DNA of 64,000 bases, from contig NC_071340.1 of the NCBI RefSeq assembly GCF_027744825.2, positions 5,458,501-5,522,500 on the forward strand, written 5' to 3'. The notes beneath the pieces were generated by a model. That model made no database searches. It was given only the letters and a program-made list of their open reading frames with translations, and was not told the origin of the DNA. Numbering within the stretch: position 1 is the first letter of the stretch; every line of letters starts with the position of its first letter. The position numbers and the translations under genes were made by a program. The DNA is from Synchiropus splendidus (taxonomy: Eukaryota > Chordata > Actinopteri > Syngnathiformes > Callionymidae). This document shows positions 43,401 to 55,000 of the stretch, piece after piece.

Positions 43401-46170
43401 ATGACTTTACCGTGGCAAATGCATCTACATGAGGCCACGGGTCATGGAAAAACTATCAGACTAATGCATATGTTTCAAATGTTGTAGTGGTACTCTTTAA
43501 AATGCGGTATGTTCCTCATCAAGATTAAATTCTATTAAATCTATTAATTTCTTGCCGAGGCTACAAGAGTCAAGCACAATGTGATGTCACACTGTCACAC
43601 TTGCAGCCATGAACCAGCCCACCTCCCTATTGTATCGAGCCATGTGATAGAGACATGTCTGCATTAGACGAGCAGAGGAAGTTTTTCTACTATTCACCAT
43701 CAATGAGATGCAGATATTTATAAGCATACTGGCAGATGATGTTTTCCAATGTCAAATGGACGGGGCGACCCTAAACTAACACCGGTTCCAACCAACTGTC
43801 TTGGACCAGCTGATCCCCGAAAAAAGAGGCATGAGCTCAGACAATTTTCAGAGATGACGGTGAGTGCTGATTGTGAATTATTCCATTTCAGATCGTCTAT
43901 GTTTTTGTCCATGAGTGAGAAAAGATCTGTTTAGCAAGCCATCACAAAACAATCTGAAAATCAAATTCATCTTTTGTGGTCTTTATTTGCTGGCAAATAC
44001 ATGACCCTGTTTTCATTCCTTTCTAGAATCTGTGGTTTTGTGAACGGTGAATTTCAACACCAAAGTGGTGCTGCTGTTATACCCACTATGGCAGCCTGTG
44101 TATCCGGCAACAATCAAACATGCATTAATTCACGTGTGCTGATGCTATGTTGTACAGTATGTATTAGTTTGACTACTCTCAACTCATTATTTGCCACTAG
44201 TGATGAGAAATAGGTTCTAAATACGCAGTGTTTATTCTGCAACTGCATCTGTAAAATCTTCCGTGTGTTTGTAAAACAATGTACTTTTAATGTGCTGATA
44301 AACAGACTATTTTATGGAAGGTTTACTCTTGTTCTATGTACATTTTATTCATATCTCTTGATTTGTTTTTGCTGCTGTTCAATGCTTTTCTTCTTTTACA
44401 AAATAAACAGGAGACGGAAGATGGTTTTGTTTTCACGCAAGGATTCATGAACTTGTTAACAGGGTTGACTGGGTGTGGGGAAGAAAAATGATGTAATTTA
44501 ATTATCTAACTACTAATTTACCTCTTTGCACAGAAGAGCACAAACGGTTGACCTAGGTGTATTCTTGTGTAACTGGTATATTCTCCTTTGGCTGATGACA
44601 CTTCCCCTGGAAGGTCCTTCACAGGTGCATTGATCCAGGCCCCCCATAAAAATCCCACATCTGGATTATGTTACATGTGAAAACATACTTGACAACCGTT
44701 GAGCTGATGCAGACTGCTACTGCATCAGGCCACAGTGATGTCACTAGCAATGTTTGGTGTCAATGAATTACCTGAACACATATGGCACACATGGACCATT
44801 GTTGCAAAGGGAGGGTATGGTTAAAACATTAGCATTGATCACACTCTAAATGTAGTGGAGCCATAACTTAAGCCTTGATTGTGGTGAATAATGTACAGTA
44901 GTAGTGAAATGGCAGTTATGTTTGCAGAAAATATTGTAGTAGAATCATACTGGCATCATTTATGTAGGAGATCACCACATAAAATCATATTTGTAATAAT
45001 AATCAATCTTCAAAACAAAGAGTCAAAACAATGTTGACGACATTCCTGCATCATACCCCCAGATCTTTAAACAGTCTGCCATAACTGAGAGTCTACACTC
45101 TCAGCAGACTGAACCAAACCCTGAGCAGACTGTGGGTGAGGTGCGGCTGATTATGGCAAGAATGGAACCTTTTACCATGGTTTCAGTTCATGCTTTTACA
45201 ATGTCTACTCTTTTATAATTGTATCGTTTTTATAAACTTATTAGAAGGCGATGAAAACACAAAGAACATAGCTAAAAAGTAACACAGTATGTTGTTAGGT
45301 TGGTGGAGCATTAATAATCAACTAGGTATTGCGCTTTGATGTTTTTGTTCAAAATCGTTGTACTAGAAGAGATAACCTGAGTAACTTAAGTCAATGTATC
45401 CACTCCACCTTTTTCAATGAGGTATTTAGTGTTTTGGTGTGCTTGAATCCTGTTAAAATGATTGTTGTGTCTGCACTCAGCTCATAAACAACTAAAATCA
45501 CACTTGCCCCTACAACCGCCGCGACAAACAAGTCATGAGTCTGTGTGCTGTGAGCGGATCTAAAACCTGACTTAAAATTTTTAAAGATATCATACTCTTG
45601 CATAAAATCTGCATGACTGGCAAAACATTTGGAGCAGTTTATGTTATCTATAATAATCTATAATATAATACATTTTTGCATAACATACACAGAAACCCCA
45701 CTTCTGTGAGTTTGTAACGACATGCTAATGTTCTCATTCATGAGCTGAATTTCCCTTTCAGGCGATGGAGACCCTCCATGGACATATTGCGGCCCATTAA
45801 AGACCATATGATCAGAAGGCTTCTTTTCTTGCAGGAAGCAATAACTGATCTTCACAGTACAAAGCTGGACAACCTCTTTTCATGTCACTGTGGAGGGCCA
45901 CAGTGTGAGCTCTGTGAAGTGGCCATTCAAGAGGACAAAGCTGGCGCCTGCTGCTCTGCTCAAAACCAAAATAGGAACGAAACAAAAGGAAACAAAATCA
46001 GCAAATTTCAAATTTAGACACTGAATAATACATAAGATGAGCTGCTACAGGTGGGATCTTCTCATGTTAAATAAATAAAAATACAAATTAAAATAAATGA
46101 ATACAAAGTTATAATGTGTGGAAGCTCAGAACTGCCAGTGTGACTGAAACGTTTTTGACTGGGCTGGGTC
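43400..46170. other. intergenic; no gene supported
   Basis: One plus-strand frame at 45778-46017 (NLFSCHCGGPQCELCEVAIQ) follows a good pyrimidine-AG site at 45754 and looks protein-like, but nothing joins it to the Ig gene. The rest is AT-rich spacer. Confidence 0.4.
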
Positions 46171-46176
46171 GATTAA

Positions 46177-46793
46177 AAGTATTGCAAACTCATTTTAACG
46201 AAATGCAAACCTGTGTTAAATGCTATAAATGACACCTTTTCCCGTAATGCTTCAGTAAGGGGCAAAGACGTGTGATGGAGACCAAAGTGATAGCAGCGTA
46301 CCAACAATGATATCAAAGTAAGTAAATGTTTTTTTAGGGTTGCTACTTTTGCTATGTTTATATATGACTTGCCTGGATCCATTACTATGTGCAAATTTAG
46401 TCCAAATAAATAATAAGTGACAACCTTTTCTGTCACATCAATGTTTGTCCCCATTAGAAAATAAAGACGATCTCAACATTCTGTGCGAAATATGACGTTT
46501 TATTTATTTTTCTTTTTTGGAATAGTCTGGTGGCTATACCTCTTGCTTTCCCTTTTACAGGTTTGGAAGACAACTCAACTCCCCAACTGCACGAATAAAA
46601 TGAAATACTCGAATGAATGATGGAATGAATGATCACGAGAATGTTCAAAATCAATAAATAACAGCAATATCAATGAATGAAAACTTTAACTGCTTTATTA
46701 ACACGGCAGGTGAGTCTTATGCATCCACATGTTTTGCAGTACGTTAAAACAAGTTTACAATACGTTTGATATTAAAATGAGTTTGCAATACGT
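46177..46793. mobile_element. 617-bp MITE with perfect 18-bp TIRs
   Basis: ATTGCAAACTCATTTTAA at 46181-46198 is exactly complementary to 46772-46789, and the match extends imperfectly outward. A second, diverged copy of the right-end motif (aagtttacaatacgtt) lies just inside it at 46751-46766. There is no transposase frame. The superfamily is not assigned. Confidence 0.7.
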
Positions 46794-47931
46794 TGGAACG
46801 TGTTTTGCACAGTGTAAGAAGACAGACCAGTCAAAAATGTTTCGGTGACGCTGGCACTTCTATGCTTCCATAATAATATTCAAACTCAAAAAGGAGCAAT
46901 CTCTTTGAATATTATACAGCGATGAGGTGAAACTGGTTCAAAATTGCATTTTCGAGTTTTCAGGCAAAAGACTTTTATCACCAAAATACACTGCCGAAAC
47001 TGGGTGTTGTGATGTCATGAGTAAAACTGTGGCAAGTGCACGCGCCCATCTAAAGCCAACATGCACTGTGGAGGAATTTCTGAGAAAGTCCAATGTTGGT
47101 AAATCACTTTCTGTGCTATTTAAATTTTACCTAAACTAAAAGGAAAACACATAGAGCGAACATAATCGCCACATTCAATACAATATAGGATATACAACAG
47201 AGAAACCTACAAGCACTACTATAAAAATAAATACAAACAACGTGTACTGTTTTATATAACATTGCATTTTAGTTTTGTGGTGACATAGTGCAGTTCAGGG
47301 AACAGAAGCTATTTCTTGAATTTGGCATGGTGCTTAACACTTCAAATATATATATTTATTCATAAAAGTTGGGTTTTTTTCGTACAAATTTGTGGTATTA
47401 TTACAGTACTATTTGTAAGAGGGGATACTGACGTACAAGTTTATAACAAAATAACCACAAGCTCAATATACATTCCTCTTGATTCAGTTTTTATGGTAAT
47501 TACAAACACTTTGATGGATGATGATCACCAAACTCACACCAAACGAGCCAAGCCGAGGACTGAGTTCTATTTTAAGTGACAACTTACCTCCGCAATGTCT
47601 GTAACAGTAAGGCACTTTGTTTCGAGGCAGGGTGCGCGGTGTGAAAACCCCCGAAGTAACAGCCAAGGTCAGCAAGAGGGCCGCTCCTGTTTGGCAGGAC
47701 GGACACAAAGTTTGCTACTGAAGCAGTATGGGGTCTGAACGACTGCTCCTCACCCACTGCAAGAAAGATTGCATTCAAGAATCATACGCATTAATGGTGG
47801 GTGCAGTTCTCGCACCATACAAGGTGCAAGCTGGCAAACAACCCCATGAAAACACCTGTTTTGAGACACCTGCCCCAAATTGGCCATGTTGTGAGCAGCA
47901 GGGATCCTGGCACAGATTACATCTGCTGGAG

Positions 47932-48030
47932 CAGGGGTGCCCGACCAGTCAGTGGGCAAGAGCCACATTGTTTTACTGCCTGGGCAGTTCATGCCTGCTT
48001 CAGCGAAGCACAGATATAGTGAACCGTGAC
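47932..48030. mobile_element. hAT MITE end, same family as 56053-56576
   Basis: CAGGGGTGCCCGACCAGTCAG followed by gccacattgttttac closely matches the complement of the right end of the element at 56053-56576 (caggggtggccaaccagtcag.. gccacattgttttac). The other end was not found, so limits beyond the match are uncertain. Confidence 0.6.
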
Positions 48031-48655
48031 AAGGTCTGATGAGAGAAGGAGGACCACGACGTGGAGTGAAGACGGTGTGAGTGCTGTCTCTCTGTAGCAG
48101 TGCTTTGCTGCTCCGCCCTCGGCTACCTGCGTTCAGGTCTGGTAGCTTCTCTGATAACCTCCCTCTGAGCTCTGCCCAGTGAAAAGCCAGTCTGACACTA
48201 ATAGTGGCTGTCATGGCCGTCCAGCGCTAGGATTTCACACACCTCTATATAGAGAGGAATCCTCTGTCCAAACTCAGCTGGGAGCAGGAAGCACACAAGA
48301 ACCGGTCGAGACTCTCAAAACAGCACCTGTCATCCACGTCCAGGTTAGAAGAACATACCCCGCCTGTGTCTGACAGTCATGGTTACTGATGAATGGTTTG
48401 GAGACAGATGAAGATACTCAGGTTCTCATGGCAACTGACAACAAAGAACAAAATCTGGTAAATTTGTCAGAACGAGAGGTCATGTGGGGAAGTTTGGAGG
48501 CCAGATAGTGGAGAAGAGAAATAGAATGGATGAGGTCTGTGGATGTGACAACACGGTGTGACGAGAGGCTGATCAAGATCACTCCAGTTTGTTAGTTTCA
48601 TGCCTTTCGTTTCCAAGAGAATACTTTTATTTGAAAATCCAATAAAATTTACCTG

Positions 48656-48869
48656 CTATGGCGTCACACATTGGAATCATCAAGACAACTTTTGCAGCCC
48701 TGGGTGACACAGAATCCAGTCGTCTGGATCACATGTTGACCCATAGGTTTTCAATTGAATCATATGTCACTATTTCCTGCACGTTATTCCAAAACACTTT
48801 CCTAGTTAGTGGGCTCCCCACTGACCATGGCAATAAATTTGATTCTGATTCTGATTCTGATTCTGATTC
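48656..48869 (+). mobile_element. LINE/SINE 3' tail with (GATTCT)n
   Basis: The stretch ends ccatggcaataaatttgattctgattctg..., with five GATTCT units at 48841-48869. A caataaa(t/g)ttgattctg tail with short repeats is typical of the 3' ends of CR1/Rex-type elements in fish. No coding remains. Confidence 0.6.
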
Positions 48870-49010
48870 AACAGACAGGTGCAGTGGTACAGTAATATGC
48901 TGACATGGAAAAACATGTAATTCTAAAACAATCTTTTTTAGGCGTTCCTGTGTTTCCTGATGTGGCCTTGAGCACCCCATTGATGCAATTCCAACTGGAC
49001 GCTAACACAG

Positions 49011-49068
49011 ATGACGTCTCCTCTGAGTTTGCTTCTTCTGTCCTTCCTGACAGTCTCATCACAAGTTG
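49011..49068 (+). CDS. exon 1: signal peptide
   Basis: MTSPLSLLLLSFLTVSSQV begins at the ATG at 49011: a short polar start, a Leu-rich core and a small-residue end, a good secretion signal. The donor after GTTG (GTGAGG) keeps phase with the exon at 49359. Upstream ATGs lie in other frames. Confidence 0.75.
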
Positions 49069-52000
49069 GTGAGGAAACCACAGGCTTTGGATTTGTTGGT
49101 CTGTGTTAGTTAGTTGGTTTTCTTTGCAATGTTTTCCATCCTATGTCATATGGCATGCTGCCTCAGTGTATATCATGAAATACAATGTGAATAGTAGTAT
49201 TCCCAAGAACATTTGCCATTCAGGTGTTTGTGATTTTCTATTTCAGATGTCTTGACTGGAGATGTTTAGGATTTGTGGTATAATGGAAATGTAATTGTAA
49301 TAGAGGCATGTGAACCTTTGTGTTAGTAATGATGACAATGGTCATCCATGACCCACAGGTTTGGAGGAGTTTTTCTTCAGACCTCAGGATAAGACTGTCA
49401 GAGAACGAGATGAAGATTTGCTCCAGTGCATCTCAGGGAAGCGCTCACCTGGTGCTGGCATCACCATGCTAAAAGATGGGCAACAGCTGATGAGAAGTAC
49501 ACAGATTCAGGTGAGCATACACTAAATAATTTAGATAGTTTTAACAACATAATCTAAACGTATTTTGAGAGACGGAGTCCAAACTGGAGACACTCATAAC
49601 CTCACCGTCCCACTATAATAGCCTCTCAAACAACCCACGTGTGAAAACCTCATCAAACATCAAACTTCAAAGACAACACTGTTCCTATAGTTTCATTTAT
49701 ATAATTCAGTCCTAAAAATATTGCACCTATGTCAGGGGTCGACAACCTCTACAATCAAGAGAGCCCTTTTATTCTTTTTCCTGCCTAAGAAAAAGAATCT
49801 GGAGTCAGAAAACATGAAGCAGAATCTAAACTTCAAAAGAAACTCAACTCTTGTATTTATTGGACATAGTTGTAAGAATGCTCAAAGTCCAAAGGAAATG
49901 TGCAAAAAAGTAAACATAAATTCAAATTTATATCTATTTATAAGTTTCATAAATCTGGAGAAAGGTGATAACATAATGGCAGACTGATGTAACAGTCAGT
50001 TTGTCCCTCCAGAGTTGCCATAACATTTACTGTCATCTGTTCCACATGTCATTTTTTTCAGGGTGAATATGAAGGAAGCAAACAAACGGAAACTTCACTT
50101 CTTGAAGGAGGCCATGGAGCGAGTATGTCTTTGATTTGACCTGGAAATACCAGAGTATCTCCTCAAAAGAGAATGAATGGGAATGAATAATTTAATGACG
50201 AAGGCTGAAGACTGTTATTGTCTTCTTCTCAGCTCATCCGTCAGTTACTCTACGGCCGCAGCTACTGATGATCACGCAGGGAGAGAAAGTGGTGATGCAC
50301 TGTGAAGTCTCTGGTAACCCTTTACCGTCCATCCGCTGGGTCAAAAGGGGCAAATCCAAGCGAACCGGGGGCAAGATCAAAATGGGGTAAACAGAGGCTC
50401 GTCTTGTGTTATTCTGGCTATTCACTTCATTTATTGAGTTCTTCTTTTATCCAGCTTGAGAAATGCAACACTGAGTATTCAGTCTGCACAGAGCTACGAT
50501 GACGGCATCTATGTGTGTGAGGCCTCCAACACACTCGGCAGTAGCCAAAATTCTGCGGTGCTGACTGTTGCTGGTGATGCAAAATCAAGAGTTGCTTTTC
50601 AATGCAAGGCTTCTTGATAGTCACACGTTCTTCCCTTCTGTCAGTGAGCCCCATCATTGTGAAGTTCACACCTCAAGTGACCAGAAAGATTGGCGACTCC
50701 GTCATCCTCCCATGTGGAGCTGTAGGAATCCAGGCCATCACATACACATGGAGCAGGAGCAGCACGGACCCGGTTACACCCCTTGGAAACAATGCAGAGA
50801 CACATGTCGATCGTAAGTCAACATTGTATGACAATGTGGGACAAATAAGGACCCAGTGTGACCAACGACTAACTATGGATACACACAGGAAGCAGGCTCT
50901 GTGTTGAGGCAGGCAAGAATGCCATATGCCAGGAATTAGAGGAGCAGAAGGTGATAAAGCAGTTGCTGCAGGAAGAGCAGTTGCTGCAGGAAGAGTAAGA
51001 GTGCAAAGGGGATGGGGGTGAAATCGATTAGAATGTAGGCGAAGATGGTCTCGAGAGTGTGGCTTGAGCTTTTACAAAGGCTCAAAATGAAGAGAGTATG
51101 ACTGATAGGCTGGGAAGTAGGTGAATGGTGCCCTGCAGCTGATCTGACTGTGACACCCAACCACCTTGAATGAATGCTCAAACCATGATCAAGACAGTTC
51201 ATGCTCAGGTGTTAGCTCACTCAATGGTGCCATTCTGTTCGTGAGCTAGACGATGGCTCGCTGCATATCTTCAGGGTTCAGAGGTCGGACGCAGGCCATT
51301 ACTTCTGCACAGCTGAGAACAGCGCAGGACGACAGCGGAGGGAAAGCATACTCATTGTCAAAGGTATCAAACTTGTCTGTGAAGTAACTCTAATCTGTTC
51401 ACGATTAAGTCAGGGTTTTTGTTTGAACGCTTTCATTCACAGCTGAAGAGAAGCACACCCAGGAGGATTTGTCAGCCGTGAGTTGTTTTTAGTACTTACA
51501 TAGTGAAGGTAGTGCAAGAAAGTGGTCTTTTGTATTCATAGAGGCGTTGTATCAGAATACATACTCATAAACTGTCCCGGCTCAGTGCCTTCAGTCCAGT
51601 TGGCATGCGGATGGATCTGAGTGCATGAATCAAGTGTGTTCCCACACAGTCTGCAAAGCAGAGGCACATAACAGACCACAAGCGACATCGCAACATCAAA
51701 TCAGAGGTAAAGAGTGGAGAACCCTGAAGGTGTGTTCTCTGTGTCAAAACGTGCAGATGCGTGCAGCGAGTAACCCAGCAGATGATTTCAGGAACTGGAT
51801 CGCACAGTTCATTTCCAGATTCAAGCAGCAACAGAACACTGCTCTAGCATTGTAAGAATCTTTGTTTTTGGGGCCAAATATTGGAACCAAAATATAGAAC
51901 TGTTAAGCTTTTGGTAATTTGTGATTTTGATTACAACAGGAGATAGAGAAAATAAATAACCACATTTTTTCCTCTTCAACATAAACCTTTTCCTAAATGC

Positions 52001-55000
52001 CTTAGCTCCGTTTGGTTTATTGCTGACACCTCTGGTTGAGGGTAGTAGCATTATTCTTTTTCATTCACCACTTACTATTTCTGATTGAGATTGTTTAAAA
52101 AGAAAGTAGCTGATGCTGCTTCTTAGAGGAAAAGAAAGACATTCCAAATGTTCCTAATGTTGCGTTCATTGTCCATTGTTGTGGCAAAAATCTACCAAAC
52201 TGAAGTTTGAAAACAGGAACACCAAACCGAAATATTTGTGTACCATTAGACCCCAAATACTAATCCATCCTCACTCCAAAGGCATAATATATTGATGTTG
52301 GGTACTATCTTGCAACACTGAAGGCTGCGTTTGACATCAGTAAATTTTCCCAACATCAATACATTATGCTACATTACAGTTGAAATGTTTTTTGTTTGTT
52401 TGTCGATCATCTGACTAGTATTTGTACACTATGTTTTTAGTTGGTAGTACCACTTTAGTATGACAAAATTCTATAATTTTGTCTCTAGCTTTTCAGTATT
52501 GGATATAGAAAAAATGCAATAAGTGTTAGAATTTGGGTGAAATTCCCTCAATCTTACTGTATATTCTCAGCTTCTTAGTTTGTGCACATTTGTCTGCTTT
52601 TGTCGTCTGATTAGCCACTTATGTTCCTGTTATGTTGTAATGTTCTGTTCTCACCAAGACAAATAGCCAACAACCAATTACCACTTCAAATGGTTTTTTT
52701 GTGGAGGCAAAGACAAAGACAGTTCACAAATGTAAGTCACGTACATTTGGGAAAAAAAAAGTTTGTGAGGATTGAAATCAAAGAAACTTGCTCTTTCTGT
52801 GACAGGCTCTGAAGAAGAGTGTCAAAGTACAGCAGTACAGTTCTCAAGGGGACTGGTGGCCCAGCTGAAGATCCTACCAGAGCCACATGACTCTCATCTG
52901 ATGACAACCAGCCCAACGTTTGTCACCCAGATGCAGCCTCCGATAGTGACCTCTCCTCCAAACGCAAATGCCCAGTCTGTCATCATGTCGCCAGCGACCT
53001 CAGTCAGTGACACTGCAACCGTACTAAGTCTGGCTGACCAAACTTGGGAATCACTTACAACTGAAAATCCAATACCATTGCTAAGTTCTCCAGTGATGAC
53101 AGCCAGCCCAACTGACTCAGCATACACACATTCACATGCTTTTGCTCGTGACTCTGAAGTACACTTCCCCTCCACACAAGAGTCAGTATCCTCAGTCTCA
53201 AATCCACCACAAGCCCAAATTACTGGTCAACCTTTCCAAAGAACTGCTTCCCCACATCAACCAACAGACTCACTATTACCCTTACAGAACTTTCCTCTAC
53301 AAACAACAGAGTCAATCACTCACCTGAGCCACCGATTCCACTCATACAACAGCACCCTTGACCCTGACCTGAGTGATAGGTCGAAGTGGAACACCTCCCA
53401 GTCACAGATGACCAGCAACAGTAAGACCAGGTAAGTTGATGGAGAATTCCGAGATCAAGAGTCATCAAGAGTGATTCAGTTTCTTTGTCCTAGACCAAAA
53501 CAACAGCCTGACTCTTGGTTACTGACCCTGGAGAGGCACGACATCCCCATTGTGGTTGGAGTGGGTCTGTCTCTGGCTTTTATCTTCATCACTGTCGCGT
53601 TTTACTCAGTGGCGCAGAAGAACGAGCCCACACAGACGAACCGAGCAGGTCAGTCTTGACAACATTCAATTCCTATTTATTGATTTATTGACTATTTATT
53701 GCCCAGTCCTATAGTGCATTGAACTTCTTTTGACATTTCTGTTTCACACAATGGCATTTTTCCCTCATGTCCATAAGCTGTCGGTGTAATGTTCCAACTC
53801 AGTTTTTTTTTTGTCTTATAGCTCAAAGGAATCTCTGTGTCCCCATGAGGAAGGCTGAAGACCAAACTATTGGGCAAACCTATGAAAACAGGTGGCTGTA
53901 GTACAATTCAATTCTTACAAAGTGCAGTCGTAACAATGTTGTGTTCTTTGAAGGGCTTTTGAAGACGATAGGTGCATGGCAGTCATTGAGCAGACCCCCA
54001 ACACCTCGGACACTCGAGCCAGACTGCCAGGTCTGAGTTTGGCATCTGGCGACCATTCGGTTACAGTGGAGACTTACCCTGAGCCTGATGCTGATACCAA
54101 GGTGGACCACATCAAACATGATCTTAGAGATTTTGTCTCGCTCTTTTCTTTGCAGGAAAAGAATATGTGGGAGCCTCAAAACACAACACAGCACTTTTAC
54201 TTTTTTCAATAAAATGAAAATATTTAATACAATTTAATATTTAAAAAAACATAATTGTAAGATTCTGCTTAAATGCTAATATGTAGATTAAATTAAGATT
54301 AATTTTATTTTACTCTGAAACATCAACACCATGTGATCAATGAAGCCACAGAAACAAAGTTGACAATCTCACTCCACCAGTTGAGGGGTTACAACTACTA
54401 GTCCCAAGCAACTCACAAGTCCAGTCATTAAATTAAAACAGGCTACAAGACAACTATCTTAAGTGCTTATCAACAAAAATATTTCAATGATGTAACCCCT
54501 GATAGTTGATCTACCATTGAACACAATAGTCCCATGCCTCCTCTCTCAAACTTTATCTGTAACACAAATAAATAGAATACAATACAATAAAGGTATCTCG
54601 GAGTAAATTGGAGTTCGAACAAAAATATAGAGATTTTTTTGCTTCTGATTTCATACGAAAATCCAGAACTCGAACGCCCACGAAAAAAGCATGAAAAAAC
54701 ATGACGTGTGCGAACCGATCAGCTGACCCATGATGCACTGGACCGTGGTCCAGTGTCACAGGGGAGGTGCTCCTCGACACCTCCAAGGCTGGAGCGCACA
54801 CTCCAGGTTTTTATATCCTGTTGTTGGCTGGAGCTCGGACAGGGATGAGGCGAGTCTCGGACAGAGCGTTACTTGGTTTATTACTGTGTCACAGCCAAAC
54901 TGCACAGAAGCGCACATTCAGAGCTGGACACGCACCGGGCACCTCTTCACTTCTGGAGAGACGTCACTCACTCGGCAACCCCTCCCACATGCAGCGGCCA

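Noticed and set aside
47750..48214. 154-codon minus-strand frame near 48 kb
   Set aside because: It overlaps a hAT MITE end, and its composition looks like repeat sequence read by chance.
50940..51000. Tandem 18-bp duplication as a regulatory repeat
   Set aside because: Only two units, intronic, and no motif recognised.
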